From NCBI GenBank assembly GCA_947498595.1, contig CANMKX010000026.1, positions 1 through 57,318 on the forward strand: a DNA stretch of 57,318 nt, given 5' to 3'. This document shows, in pieces, positions 15,653 to 24,888 of the stretch (position 1 is its first letter; each line of letters opens with the position of its first letter). Source of the DNA: an uncultured Aquimarina sp. (GTDB lineage Bacteria; Bacteroidota; Bacteroidia; Flavobacteriales; Flavobacteriaceae). The notes beneath the pieces are model-generated. The model did not search any database and was not told the DNA's origin. It saw nothing but the letters and a program-made list of their open reading frames with translations. A program made the position numbers and the translations under genes.

Positions 15653-17383
15653 ATGATAAAAGGATGCTACGCTACATTGCTACTTATAGTAGTTATGTTT
15701 CTTGTGAGTTGTACTACAAAAAAAGAACAAGCAAAAGTTACTGATTTTTCAGATTTAGAAGCACCCTATTTTGGAGAAAAACCACCGGGCTTAACACCTA
15801 AACTTTTTGATCCTAAAATAGTATCACCAGAAGGAAGATTTGAAGGAGGTATGTTTTCACCAGATATGAAGGAATTTTATTTCACGAGAAAGAATGGGAA
15901 GTATAAAAAGCGTACATTTTTTATTATTCAATACGAAAGAAATGGTTGGGGACAGGCATCTGAGACTGATATAAGATGGCCACAATTCTCTGCTGATGGT
16001 ACTATAATGTACGTTGGAAAAGAATATAGAAACAAAATTGATACTGGCTGGTCAGCACTTAAAAGCGCTGGAGATTTTTTAAAAGAACAGGCGCATGGGA
16101 TATCAATATCATCAAACGGGACGTATTATTTTCCTTTTTTTAAAAAAGAAGATAACGGACATGGTAATCTTGGTTATTCCCGATTGATAAATGGTAAATA
16201 TGAAGCCCCTATAAAATTAAATGCGGAGATTAATACAGGAGAATATATAGCTCATCCCTATATCTCGCCAGATGAATCTTATTTGATGTGGGATGTAGAA
16301 CGAGAAGACGGCCATGGACAATCAGATATTTTTATCAGCTTTAAACATCAAGATGGTTCTTGGTTAACACCCATAAATATGGGATCACTAATAAATACGG
16401 AACTCCAAGAGAGTTCTCCACATGTGACACACGATGGAAAATACCTGTTTTTTACTAGGGGAGAATGGAAAGTAAACGAAGATGGAAGTCGTAATTATAT
16501 AGGAAAAAGATATTGGGTTGATAGTAAGATTATAGAAAACTTAAGGCCTGACCCGAATCCTCAGGTTATTGCTTCTACAGAGTATCCTATTGCATATGGA
16601 TCAAACGGGATTTGTCTTACCAATACTAAAGGAACCTCAACGATTAGACTAACCAATGGCAATCATGGATATCCTGCTTGGTCACCCGATGGAAAAAGAA
16701 TTGCTTTTTATGGTAAATACGAAAATAAAAAAACATGGTCCATTCATACAATGAATAGTGACGGAACAAATAAAAAACGAATAACACACGAAAAAAATAA
16801 ATGGGATAGTATGCCAACATGGTCACCAGATGGAGAAAAGATTGTTTTCGGAAGAGAATATAAAGATTCGGATAATGTTTGGCAATATGAAATTTGGATT
16901 ATGAATTGGGACGGTAGTGAACAAAAGCAAATAAAATCATTAAGTGGTGGTGGTCCTAGTTTTATGCCAGATGGTAGACTTCTTTATCATTCAGAATATA
17001 AAGACAAAGAAAGTGAGATTAGTATAGCAGATATTGATGGTAAGAATATCATTCATCTAACTGATAACGAAACTGAAGAATGGGATCCTAAAATCTCACC
17101 AGATGGTAAGCAAATCGCTTATATGTCCAAAAGCGAAGGGAATCGTGAAATTTATGTGATGGACATCGATGGTGCTAATAAAAAACGATTAACTACTAAT
17201 CCAGGTTCAGATGGAGGACCTTGTTGGTCTCCTAATGGTACTCAACTTATATTTCATTCGGAAAGGAAAAAGGACGGAAAAGACGATAATGGGTTATATA
17301 TCATGAATAAAGACGGTTCTTCTGTTAGAAAATTAGTAACCAATGCTTGGCAACCTGCAGGATTTGCTCCTTCAAGACAATAA
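15653..17383 (+). CDS. PD40/TolB-like beta-propeller lipoprotein, 576 aa
   Basis: The signal sequence ends in a lipobox (FLVSCTTKK, Cys about residue 20), so the protein is membrane-anchored and probably surface or periplasmic. Residues 30-290 form a first propeller-like half (PYFGEKPPGLTPKLF, MKEFYFTRKNGK, YISPDESYLMWDVE). Residues 310-576 contain five or so TolB/PD40 repeats with the signature W/ISPDGK.IAF (YPAWSPDGKRIAFYG, MPTWSPDGEKIVFG, KISPDGKQIAYMS, CWSPNGTQLIFHS). Such propellers bind proteins or ligands. The next gene duplicates only the first half. Divergent transcription from the kinase pair suggests regulation by that system. Confidence 0.88.
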   Translation: MIKGCYATLLLIVVMFLVSCTTKKEQAKVTDFSDLEAPYFGEKPPGLTPKLFDPKIVSPEGRFEGGMFSPDMKEFYFTRKNGKYKKRTFFIIQYERNGWGQASETDIRWPQFSADGTIMYVGKEYRNKIDTGWSALKSAGDFLKEQAHGISISSNGTYYFPFFKKEDNGHGNLGYSRLINGKYEAPIKLNAEINTGEYIAHPYISPDESYLMWDVEREDGHGQSDIFISFKHQDGSWLTPINMGSLINTELQESSPHVTHDGKYLFFTRGEWKVNEDGSRNYIGKRYWVDSKIIENLRPDPNPQVIASTEYPIAYGSNGICLTNTKGTSTIRLTNGNHGYPAWSPDGKRIAFYGKYENKKTWSIHTMNSDGTNKKRITHEKNKWDSMPTWSPDGEKIVFGREYKDSDNVWQYEIWIMNWDGSEQKQIKSLSGGGPSFMPDGRLLYHSEYKDKESEISIADIDGKNIIHLTDNETEEWDPKISPDGKQIAYMSKSEGNREIYVMDIDGANKKRLTTNPGSDGGPCWSPNGTQLIFHSERKKDGKDDNGLYIMNKDGSSVRKLVTNAWQPAGFAPSRQ

Positions 17384-17410
17384 GGCTTTATTAATTAAAC
17401 AAAATATACA

Positions 17411-18304
17411 TTGAAAAATAAATTATTTAAATTTTTAGCATTGACATTTTTAATACTTTTAAATGCTTGTAAAACTGAGAAATCTAAAGTGTTAAAGAAT
17501 GATTCTTCCTCAAAGGAAAAACTATATTTTGGATACAAACCACCAGGATTAATTCCTGAAGTTTTCATTCCTAAAAAGAATGCTTCGGAGAATTGGAAGC
17601 TAGGAACTACAGATTCTTTGGATATGAAAGAATTTTATTTCACTTATACAGGAAATAATCATTTTTTTAACCCTGTTGTTATTGTCTATCGACAAGAAGA
17701 AAGTTATTACAGAGTTAATAAATATACTTTTGATGCTAGAAGTGCTAATAATAACATATTATATTCGGGACATAATTATATCGAACGTACAGATTCTGGA
17801 TGGTCAAAAATAAAAACTTTAGGACCTATGTTTGATAGGGAAGATTGGGGGATAATGGTATTATCCGTTTCTTCTAGTGGAACGATTGTCTTTGATGATT
17901 ATAAAAATGGTGATGTTATTCGTATCTCAAGAATTAAAAATGGCATACGAGAAGAACCTAAACTACTTGGTAAAGAGATTAACTCTGGAAAATGGACAGC
18001 ACATCCTTTTATCGCACCCGATGAATCTTTTTTGATATGGGGTAGCGAACGAGAAGATGGATATGGAATGTCTGATAATTACATCAGTTTTAAGCAACAG
18101 GATGGTTCATGGGGACCAGCGATTAATATGGGGGATAAAATAAATTCGGAATTAGTAGAAAATGGCGCGAAGTTAACACCTGACGGGAAATATTTACTTT
18201 TTAGTAGATCACAAGAAAAAACAAAGGAGGATGGAAGTACGTATTGGATATCAAAAAAGTATTGGGTAGATGCCAAGATTATTGAAACCCTAAAATCAAA
18301 ATAA
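17411..18304 (+). CDS. PD40-like lipoprotein, paralogue of the N-terminal half of the preceding gene, 297 aa
   Basis: The TTG at 17411 is taken as start because the signal sequence and lipobox (FLILLNACKTEK) follow directly and no upstream ATG exists. The mature part parallels the preceding protein closely: YFGYKPPGLIPEVFIPK, MKEFYFTYTG, FIAPDESFLIWGSEREDGYG, and the last shared block LTPDGKYLLFSRSQ followed by KKYWVDAKIIE. The TolB-type C-terminal propeller is absent; the gene ends where that domain would begin. Tandem duplication followed by loss, or fusion in the neighbour, explains this. A terminator follows directly. Confidence 0.82.
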   Translation: MKNKLFKFLALTFLILLNACKTEKSKVLKNDSSSKEKLYFGYKPPGLIPEVFIPKKNASENWKLGTTDSLDMKEFYFTYTGNNHFFNPVVIVYRQEESYYRVNKYTFDARSANNNILYSGHNYIERTDSGWSKIKTLGPMFDREDWGIMVLSVSSSGTIVFDDYKNGDVIRISRIKNGIREEPKLLGKEINSGKWTAHPFIAPDESFLIWGSEREDGYGMSDNYISFKQQDGSWGPAINMGDKINSELVENGAKLTPDGKYLLFSRSQEKTKEDGSTYWISKKYWVDAKIIETLKSK

Positions 18305-18308
18305 AAAA

Positions 18309-18340
18309 AGAAAAGTAGGTATTGAATTACTTACTTTTCT
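18309..18340 (+). terminator. Rho-independent terminator after the PD40 pair
   Basis: AGAAAAGTAGGTA (18309) pairs with TTACTTACTTTTCT (18327) with one mismatch; A-rich and T-rich sides suit both directions. Confidence 0.65.
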
Positions 18341-18410
18341 TCACTTTAAACACTACAATAAGTATAAATGGATCTTTAGCTTCTAAAAGAATATGCTACA
18401 CGATTATCCA

Positions 18411-19169
18411 TTATAATAATTTATTGATAGTAGCGTAAGAAATGGCTTCATAGATATTAGCTACTCCTAATTTCTCAAAAAGTTTTTTTCTGTGAAACTT
18501 GATAGTATTTGATGAAATATAAATCTTTTCTGAAATTTCGTTTATAGTATAGCCTCTAATAGAATATTGAAGTATTTCTTTTTCTCTCATAGAGAGTTCA
18601 ATATTTTTTATGGATTTCCAACAATCAGCGGTTAAATCGTAAACGATTCTTTGCGTAGCATTTTTTTTAGTGATAGTGATATTACCCGAATTTTGTTGTG
18701 TTGATAATGAAACAAAACAAATTGCTTTCCATATTTTACCGCTTTCTGTTAAAAACATGGGAGTTAATTTTTGATTGATTAAGATCGTTTTACCTTCTTT
18801 ATTTTTTAAATGAAAATCATAAGAGATACTATAATCTTTACGATCTTGAAGAGGTATTTTTTCATAAAAATCAAAACCAATAGTATTTATCTTTAAAAGC
18901 AATTCTAAATCTTCTTTAGGGACATATTTAAAATAAAAATCGTAGCCCATTTCTTTAACTTCTGAAGCTGTATTTCCGCACAAAAACAAAGGATTGTCTG
19001 AAACATAATCAAACCCTTGAGTTTCATAATCAATAACATAAATACTCTTGTAAGTAGTTCTCGTAAAAGCTTCTATAGCTTCGAGATAATTTTCAGTTTG
19101 TTTGGTGTCTTTATCAGTAAGATTTCCGATGGTGTTATTTAAAGTAAAAAATGAATTGATGTCTGCCAT
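18411..19169 (-). CDS. LuxR-type HTH transcriptional regulator with N-terminal PAS-like domain, 252 aa
   Basis: The C-terminal HTH matches the LuxR/GerE family: LSMREKEILQYSIRGYTINE (starts about 192), ISEKIYISSNTIKFHRKKLF, EKLGVANIYEAI. Residues 40-165 look like a PAS sensory domain (YVIDYETQGFDYVSDNPLFL, KNKEGKTILINQKLTPMFL). There is no receiver or membrane segment, so it likely senses an internal signal. This PAS-LuxR arrangement is common in Flavobacteriia. Its neighbours do not identify targets. Confidence 0.85.
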   Translation of the reverse strand: MADINSFFTLNNTIGNLTDKDTKQTENYLEAIEAFTRTTYKSIYVIDYETQGFDYVSDNPLFLCGNTASEVKEMGYDFYFKYVPKEDLELLLKINTIGFDFYEKIPLQDRKDYSISYDFHLKNKEGKTILINQKLTPMFLTESGKIWKAICFVSLSTQQNSGNITITKKNATQRIVYDLTADCWKSIKNIELSMREKEILQYSIRGYTINEISEKIYISSNTIKFHRKKLFEKLGVANIYEAISYATINKLL

Positions 19170-19853
19170 AGCCGCAAATATAAGTTTTAAAAAAACTACT
19201 CTTTGGTATAGCTGTAATTATTAAAATAATTTAAAATATGAATAATAGATTTTAAAAACTACTCTTGAGTGTAGTTTTTGAACATTCATATACATTTAGT
19301 TTTGGCAGCAGAAAATAAGCTTGATTAAATGAAAAAACAGGCATGTTAACTCATTGTATAACTGAAAATAAAGTTGCTTTTATAGCAAAATGTTCATAAA
19401 TAATTTAAAGAATCATACATTGCAATCGGAGCAATTCAAAAATAAAAAGAAGTACTAAAAATGCTAAAGAACTTTTTATCCAAAATAGTTAATTAATAAC
19501 TATTGAGCACTTCAAATCATCGAACGACTGTTAGTTAAATGCAGATGTAACCAAAAGGCGTTATGTCTGCATTTTGTAAAATTAACACATTTAAAAATTC
19601 TAAAAGCAATAAAATGGTATGAATTATAATTGTATTGTTATTGCTTATGTTTAAAACATGGTTTTTGCTAAGAGATCCTTTAAGGTTCTTTATCAAATCA
19701 TAAAGAACTAATAAACATATTTGTTTGTAATAAAGCTTTGTTTATTAAAACTATTTACAATTCGTGAGTATTAGTTTTTAATAGATAAAAACAACATTTG
19801 GATTAAAAAGGTTATTTTAGATTTTCGATACATTATATTATTGAAATCTGATT
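19170..19853. other. 684-bp gene-free stretch between divergent regulators
   Basis: No protein-like ORF was seen on either strand. The stretch is strongly AT-rich. TAGTTTTG near 19298 fits a -7 box on the plus strand but no gene follows within 500 bp, so an untranslated leader or small RNA is conceivable. An imperfect hairpin (AAGAACTAA / TTAAGGTTCTTT region, 19680-19710) is the only structure noted. Confidence 0.3.
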
Positions 19854-20438
19854 GTGAAAGAGCATTTAAAAACATATATACAAGGAATCGTTCCAGAGTT
19901 TGTAGATCAAGAAATTAACCTTTTTTTGAAATACTTTAAGCTTAAAAAAGTTAAGAAAAAAGAGTTCATTTTAAAACAAGGCGAATGTGTTAAATACGAA
20001 ACCTTTATTTGCGAAGGTTGTTTACATGTATTTCATGCAGATTGTAATGGAAACGAACATACTTTGTATTTTGGTATAAAAGATTGGTGGCTAGCAGACA
20101 TTGATAGTTTTATAAACGAACGACCCTCTCAATTCAATATTCAAGCAATTCAAGATAGCAGTGTTTTAATCATCAATAAAGAGGACAAGGATAAAGCCTT
20201 TAGAGAAATTCCTAAAGTAGAAAAACTCTTTAGAATAATGTGTCAAAAATCCTTAATTGTTTACCAACAAAGAATCATACAATACAATAGTATGTCTGCC
20301 GAAGATCGTTATATTTTTTTCATAAAGAAATATAAAGACATCGCACAACTTATCTCAAATAAAGCCATTGCTTCGTACTTGGGAGTTACTCCAGAATATA
20401 TAAGTAGGTTAAGAAAAAAGGCAGTAAACATCGGCTAA
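19854..20438 (+). CDS. Crp/Fnr-family regulator, 194 aa
   Basis: The start is GTG at 19854; no ATG fits. The N-terminal domain is a cNMP-binding barrel (EFILKQGECVKYETFICEGC, GNEHTLYFGIKDWWLADIDS), a segment conserved in Bacteroidota Crp-like regulators. The C-terminal HTH is IASYLGVTPEYISRLRKKAV, nearly the same as in the protein encoded at 12480. Two SnoaL-like lipoprotein genes follow on the same strand and are candidate targets. Confidence 0.88.
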   Translation: MKEHLKTYIQGIVPEFVDQEINLFLKYFKLKKVKKKEFILKQGECVKYETFICEGCLHVFHADCNGNEHTLYFGIKDWWLADIDSFINERPSQFNIQAIQDSSVLIINKEDKDKAFREIPKVEKLFRIMCQKSLIVYQQRIIQYNSMSAEDRYIFFIKKYKDIAQLISNKAIASYLGVTPEYISRLRKKAVNIG

Positions 20439-20493
20439 GCTATCACAATTGTATTTCTTGATCTAGTTCAATTTTTTATTATTCATGCCTAGA

Positions 20494-20501
20494 TATCTTT
20501 G
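20494..20501 (+). promoter_or_regulatory. -7 promoter box before the SnoaL-like lipoprotein genes
   Basis: TATCTTTG matches TAnnTTTG and lies 23 bp upstream of the ATG at 20525. Confidence 0.5.
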
Positions 20502-20524
20502 CGATGAATTAATAAAAACATACT

Positions 20525-21373
20525 ATGAAAAAGATCAAACTTACAGTATTTATGTCTCTAGTATTAACAATGCTATCATGTGGAAATGATGATGATGCCA
20601 CTACAAATCAACCAATTCAACAAAGCAATATTGAATTAGTTAGAGACGCGCTTACCCTAGTTAATGATGCTTCTAATGCATCTTTAATTTTGGATTATTA
20701 CGACCTCTCAATTATAAATCAATGGGCAGATGCATCGCTCGATATCGCAGGTTTCTCAAACTTATTGATAGAAAGAAACCAACAAAATACCACGATAAAT
20801 AGAGAAATATTTAGAATAGTAGCCGAAGGGGATTTGGTTATGACACAATCTAGAGTTATTATAGGAAATGATGCTCCGTTGGCAGTTGCAAGTGTATTCA
20901 GAATTGCAAATAACAAAATAGTTAGACAATGGAATGTTAGACAAGAAGTGCCAACTCCAGAAGTATCTATAGCAAATGGTAATACCTTGTTTGATGGAGC
21001 AGGAGATACTTCTATCGAAATTTCAGAATCAGATTTAGAACGAAATAAACAAACAGTTAGAGATTTCTTTACTTTAGGATTTATGCAAGGAGATGCAATT
21101 GCTATGGAAGCTCTTTTTGGAGATGAATATATCCAACATAATCCAGCAATTGAAAATGGACAAGATGCAGTTTTAGCTTTTATTGCTAATGGTGGATTTC
21201 CGGTAGAAATTAAACAAATAGCAGCACAAGGAGACTTAGTATTTGTTTTGGCAGATTACAGTGCATTTCAGAGTAATATAGTGGATATTTTTCGATTAGA
21301 TACTAATGGGAAAATAGTTGAACATTGGGATATTGCTGAAGCAGCCAGTACAAATACAGATTTTTTTAACTAA
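20525..21373 (+). CDS. Lipoprotein with two SnoaL/NTF2-like domains, 282 aa
   Basis: The signal sequence ends in the lipobox LTMLSCGNDDD (Cys about 19), and the acidic +2 to +4 residues are typical of surface-exposed lipoproteins in this phylum. Two NTF2-fold repeats follow: residues 35-140 (IELVRDALTLVNDASNASLI, FRIANNKIVRQWNVRQ) and 165-282 (KQTVRDFFTLGFMQGDAIAM, DEYIQHNPAIENG, IVEHWDIAEAA). The second keeps the HNP...G and HWD motifs of the SnoaL-like polyketide cyclase/DUF4440 group; the first has lost them. The following gene encodes a third copy. The ligand is unknown. Confidence 0.82.
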   Translation: MKKIKLTVFMSLVLTMLSCGNDDDATTNQPIQQSNIELVRDALTLVNDASNASLILDYYDLSIINQWADASLDIAGFSNLLIERNQQNTTINREIFRIVAEGDLVMTQSRVIIGNDAPLAVASVFRIANNKIVRQWNVRQEVPTPEVSIANGNTLFDGAGDTSIEISESDLERNKQTVRDFFTLGFMQGDAIAMEALFGDEYIQHNPAIENGQDAVLAFIANGGFPVEIKQIAAQGDLVFVLADYSAFQSNIVDIFRLDTNGKIVEHWDIAEAASTNTDFFN

Positions 21374-21387
21374 TAAAATAGCTATTG

Positions 21388-21936
21388 ATGATGAATTATA
21401 AAAGATTTAAATATGTTGGGTTTATAGTTTTATTCTTGATAATTATACAAGCCTGTTCTAATGATGATACTATAAATTCAGATCCAGTAAATGAATTAAC
21501 AGATACCGCCGTTTTTGTAACTCAAGAAACAATGCTTGACGCTCCAACGCAAAGACTAAGAGATAATAAGAGATTGGCATACGATTTCTGTCGTATAGTT
21601 GTACAAGCAGGAAGAGCCGAAGAAAGAGCTGCAGATTTTTTAGCAAATGATCTTATAGAGCATAATCCAAACCTACCTAGTGGATTAGACGAATTTGTAG
21701 CTGCGGTGAGTGAATTTGCAGAACCATCAGCTATTCAAGACCAAATAGTACCATTTTTTGGGAGGACACTTATAAGCATTACCGCAGAACGAGATATCGT
21801 AATGCTTGTATTTTCTTTGGATGTTCCAGCAGAAGGAGCAACTCCAGCTTACAGTACTGCATGGTTTGAAATGTTTCGAATCGAAGATGGTAAAATAGCA
21901 GAACATTGGGATCCAGCGACATTACCTATTAATTAA
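21388..21936 (+). CDS. SnoaL-like lipoprotein, 182 aa
   Basis: The ATG at 21388 is preferred to the TTG at 21385. The signal peptide ends in the lipobox IIQACSNDDT. One SnoaL/NTF2-like domain covers residues 55-180, with FLANDLIEHNPNLPSGLDEF and FRIEDGKIAEHWDPAT, the same HNP and HWD motifs as the second domain of the preceding protein. It starts 14 bp after the preceding stop, so it is cotranscribed. A terminator follows at 21970. The pair may bind or transform small molecules at the cell surface, but no catalytic residue set can be confirmed. Confidence 0.82.
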   Translation: MMNYKRFKYVGFIVLFLIIIQACSNDDTINSDPVNELTDTAVFVTQETMLDAPTQRLRDNKRLAYDFCRIVVQAGRAEERAADFLANDLIEHNPNLPSGLDEFVAAVSEFAEPSAIQDQIVPFFGRTLISITAERDIVMLVFSLDVPAEGATPAYSTAWFEMFRIEDGKIAEHWDPATLPIN

Positions 21937-21969
21937 ACCAAACATTAATAGCTCAATACTAATACAAAA

Positions 21970-21999
21970 GAAAGACAATCTGTAAACGATTGTCTTTTT
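21970..21999 (+). terminator. Rho-independent terminator after the SnoaL-like genes
   Basis: AAAGACAATC (21971) and GATTGTCTTT (21988) form a perfect 10-bp stem with a 7-base loop, followed by T residues. Confidence 0.85.
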
Positions 22000-22229
22000 T
22001 GCGTAAACATGAAATTAGCGTAATAGAAAGATAATTCTGATTTTGCTTATCCATGCTATAGCCTTTTTATTTTTAAAAACTTTTGAAAAGCGTCACAACA
22101 AAACTAGGTAGTCCAATACATCTAAGATACTATATTATTACATTTTAACAACTATAAAATCCTTAACTAAATGACATTGGAGGTCTAGGAGTGAAATTCC
22201 CCTTTTCCTACTCGACTGGCGGTAGTTGT

Positions 22230-23342
22230 TTATTCAGATTTCCTTTTCATTCCAAAAAGTACTCTTGTGATTCTAAAAGGATAAATTATAAAACGATATA
22301 TAAGTACAATTACGATAAATGAACTAGTAAAAAGTATTGTCATTTTGATTGGAATATTTAAATCCATTTGAATAATAAAATAGGCAAAAACTACAATTAT
22401 TGTTTGGTGTAAAATGTAAAATGGGTAGATAGCCTCATTCATTTTTTTTAGCCATAGACTTGGCCTATTTAAATAAGTTTGACCATATCCCAACAATGTC
22501 AATACAAAACTCCAGCCTAACAAGCAGCACAAGCCATACCAAATATCCCAACGAATTGAAATGCTTAAATGTGGTTCTACTATATTATTTGGAATGAAGT
22601 AGTAACCGTAAAATAAAAGTGAACTAATTATAAAAACGATTAAATGAAAGCGTCTAAACTTTTTTAGATTGTCCCAAAATAATTGAGAGCTTGCAAACAG
22701 AATACCAGTTATAAAATAATAAGTGTAGAAAAAAGTCTCGGAGAAGTTTGTTAAAGAAGAAGATCCTGTTGGATAATATTTTTTAAGTAGAATAGTGAAA
22801 ATGATTAAAGGAAAACCTCCTAATAATAAACCGGCTTTATATGAACTCATTTTCACAAACCAATTCTTAAAACTTTGAGATTTTTTAGATTTAAGAAAAA
22901 TTATTAATGGGATTGCGACAATTGAAATGACATATAGATTCTCTATAAACCAAAGGTGATTTGTTTCAAGTCGTCCATCTTTATATATCTGCCAATAGGA
23001 ACTAAATTCATTAATGTATTGATAATAGGTTTGAGGTGGTACAATAAATAGTACACCAAAAATTAACGGAATTATAAGCCTGCCTGTTCTTTCTTTAAAA
23101 AATTGTTGCCAATTACGCTTTGAAAATGCAAGTACTGTTCCAGTCCCCGATATTAAAAAAAGTAAGGGTAGTCTAAATTGTTCAAAATAGACCATAATAT
23201 CGTCGAGTACTTTACTGGATTCGGAATTCATAATATGAAAGCCATCACCATTGAAAGGCATACCTATATGGTGACAATAGACTGCTAAAATAGCTATGAC
23301 TCTTAACCAATCTAAATCGTATCTTCTCGTTGTAGTATCCAT
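22230..23342 (-). CDS. Acyltransferase family 3 membrane protein, 370 aa
   Basis: An integral membrane O-acyltransferase (Acyl_transf_3, PF01757). The N-terminal RYDLDWLRVIAILAVYCHHI contains the characteristic D-x-LR...H pattern, and about ten hydrophobic segments follow to the C-terminus. The family transfers acyl groups to carbohydrates or lipids using membrane-embedded helices. I chose the ATG at 23342 rather than the TTG at 23363. The membrane LytTR gene 94 bp upstream on the same strand probably controls it; this pairing recurs in Bacteroidota. The substrate cannot be told. The gene is at the left edge of the second accessory islet. Confidence 0.88.
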   Translation of the reverse strand: MDTTTRRYDLDWLRVIAILAVYCHHIGMPFNGDGFHIMNSESSKVLDDIMVYFEQFRLPLLFLISGTGTVLAFSKRNWQQFFKERTGRLIIPLIFGVLFIVPPQTYYQYINEFSSYWQIYKDGRLETNHLWFIENLYVISIVAIPLIIFLKSKKSQSFKNWFVKMSSYKAGLLLGGFPLIIFTILLKKYYPTGSSSLTNFSETFFYTYYFITGILFASSQLFWDNLKKFRRFHLIVFIISSLLFYGYYFIPNNIVEPHLSISIRWDIWYGLCCLLGWSFVLTLLGYGQTYLNRPSLWLKKMNEAIYPFYILHQTIIVVFAYFIIQMDLNIPIKMTILFTSSFIVIVLIYRFIIYPFRITRVLFGMKRKSE

Positions 23343-23436
23343 TAATCTTGTTTTTTTTGGCAATTATAAAAACAAAATCAATGTGATTTATGGTCAAGTG
23401 ACAATTGACAAACCAAAGTGACGAAATGCAAGCTTG

Positions 23437-24309
23437 TTAGTTACTTATATCTGAATAAAATCGATTAAAGTCTTGAATTTTAGACCGAGAAACAGGAACA
23501 GTTCCTTGATTGTATTCTTTCAAATTAAGCACATAGCCTTGGGCGTTTCCCGAAATAGATGTGATAGCTTTTAGATTAACAATGTATGAGCGATGCACCT
23601 TAAAAATGAAAGGGAAAGAACTTAGTTGGTTGTCAAATTCTTTTAAAGTTAGTCTTTTTAAGTGTTTTTCAAATCCATTTGAAGTAGTGTAAAATATTTC
23701 GAGATAGTTTCCATCCACTTTTGCAAAAAGAAAAGTTTGTATATCCAACTCAAAATTTTCTTCTACGGTTAGTGTTTGAATTTGAACAACTGTATTGACT
23801 TCTTTTAAGTTTTGCTGATTAATAGTTGTTTTTTTTAAAACAGTCGAGTGTTTATAAATTAAGCGCTCTAAGTTAAGAGGTAATATGATTATCAAAAGTA
23901 AACTTCCAACTAGAAAAGTATTCCAAATTTCTTCCCAGAAATATTTAAAAGACCAATTATCAGGATTAGTATAAATAAAATCTCTAATTAAGAAGCTAGC
24001 AACACCTATAAGAAAAAGTATTACAGCCAAATGCAAAAACTCTTTACCTAAAGTCCAGTTTTCAATTTTTTTAACGGATTTTTTTAGAAAATAAACATAG
24101 ACGAAAGAAATTGGTATCGGAATTACTGAATGTAAAACAACAATCCAAAGACTATTTATTTTGTGTTCAGTAACATTTACAATAAAGGGTTCAAAGAGAT
24201 AAGTAAATAGAAAACTACCTATTGCAATACAACAAAGAATGAAAAGCACTTTTTTCAATTCCTCGTAATAAAAGGGGTATGGTTGTCTTATGTAGGTTTC
24301 AATTTTCAT
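23437..24309 (-). CDS. Membrane-anchored LytTR DNA-binding protein, 290 aa
   Basis: Four hydrophobic segments lie at about residues 20-45, 55-76, 88-108 and 128-150, followed by a linker and a C-terminal LytTR domain at 180-285 (FLFAKVDGNYLEIFYTTSNG, FIFKVHRSYIVNLKAITSIS, VPVSRSKIQDFNRF). There is no receiver domain, so it would act as a one-component membrane transcription factor sensing through its helices. The ATG at 24309 has no competitor. Repeat B begins about 40 bp upstream, so the gene pair is bounded on its right by the same mobile repeat as the other cargo genes. Confidence 0.88.
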   Translation of the reverse strand: MKIETYIRQPYPFYYEELKKVLFILCCIAIGSFLFTYLFEPFIVNVTEHKINSLWIVVLHSVIPIPISFVYVYFLKKSVKKIENWTLGKEFLHLAVILFLIGVASFLIRDFIYTNPDNWSFKYFWEEIWNTFLVGSLLLIIILPLNLERLIYKHSTVLKKTTINQQNLKEVNTVVQIQTLTVEENFELDIQTFLFAKVDGNYLEIFYTTSNGFEKHLKRLTLKEFDNQLSSFPFIFKVHRSYIVNLKAITSISGNAQGYVLNLKEYNQGTVPVSRSKIQDFNRFYSDISN

Positions 24310-24351
24310 TTACTATTCAAAGTCAATCTCGGTCGTTTTTTCAATTACTAC

Positions 24352-24888
24352 CAACGTGAGTCTGCGCAGAAACTCCTGTTTGTTATTTTATGGTTTTATA
24401 AAAGCTAAATATAGCCAATATCAGGCAGCTTTAAAATGGATTTTTATTTCTTTTGAAAGATATTTATTTTTATTCAATCAGTACTCTTGAGATTTTGCAG
24501 GCTCTGACGGTTTTATACATTAAAAGTAGTTTATTTTAAGATAATTACATATTGAATTGTATTGAGTCAAATTTTTGGGATTGAGAAAGATCAATACTAT
24601 AGGAATCCACCAAGCTAGCAAAGTAATGATGCTTTCTGCTATTGCCTATAATCTAAAAAAGTATCTGAAATTTTCTAAAAACCTGAGCAAAAGTATTGCC
24701 AAAACTAAGATGCTTTTTATAGATGATTATATTCTTAATAAAGATGTATTATACTTCTTTTAAAGAACTTTAATTTTATCAATTGATTCACCTAAACACA
24801 GAATAAAAGCCTCTTAAAAAGGCTTTTATTCTCCTTTATATTTTGTAATTATTAGCTTGTGCAACGATTACCATTGTTAGCAGCTTTT
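24352..24888 (+). mobile_element. Insertion-sequence relic with a transposase C-terminal fragment (repeats B and C at its ends)
   Basis: 24352-24470 is repeat B and 24770-24888 is repeat C with a strong hairpin (24802-24830, AATAAAAGCCT / AGGCTTTTATT). Between them, 24560-24763 encodes a fragment ending in stop (GLRKINTIGIHQASKVMML, SAIAYNLKKYLKF). The N-x-KG/G-I..A.K...A..YNLKKYLKF pattern is that of the C-terminus of IS1182-type DDE transposases. The rest of the transposase is missing. The copies at 1719-2121 and 2833-3121 retain only the ends. C finishes with GCAACGATTACC..TTGTTAGCAGC, an attC-like half. Confidence 0.65.

Noticed and set aside
17411..17413. TTG start treated as an artefact
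   Set aside because: The lipoprotein signal begins immediately at this codon and no upstream ATG exists, so the TTG start was kept.
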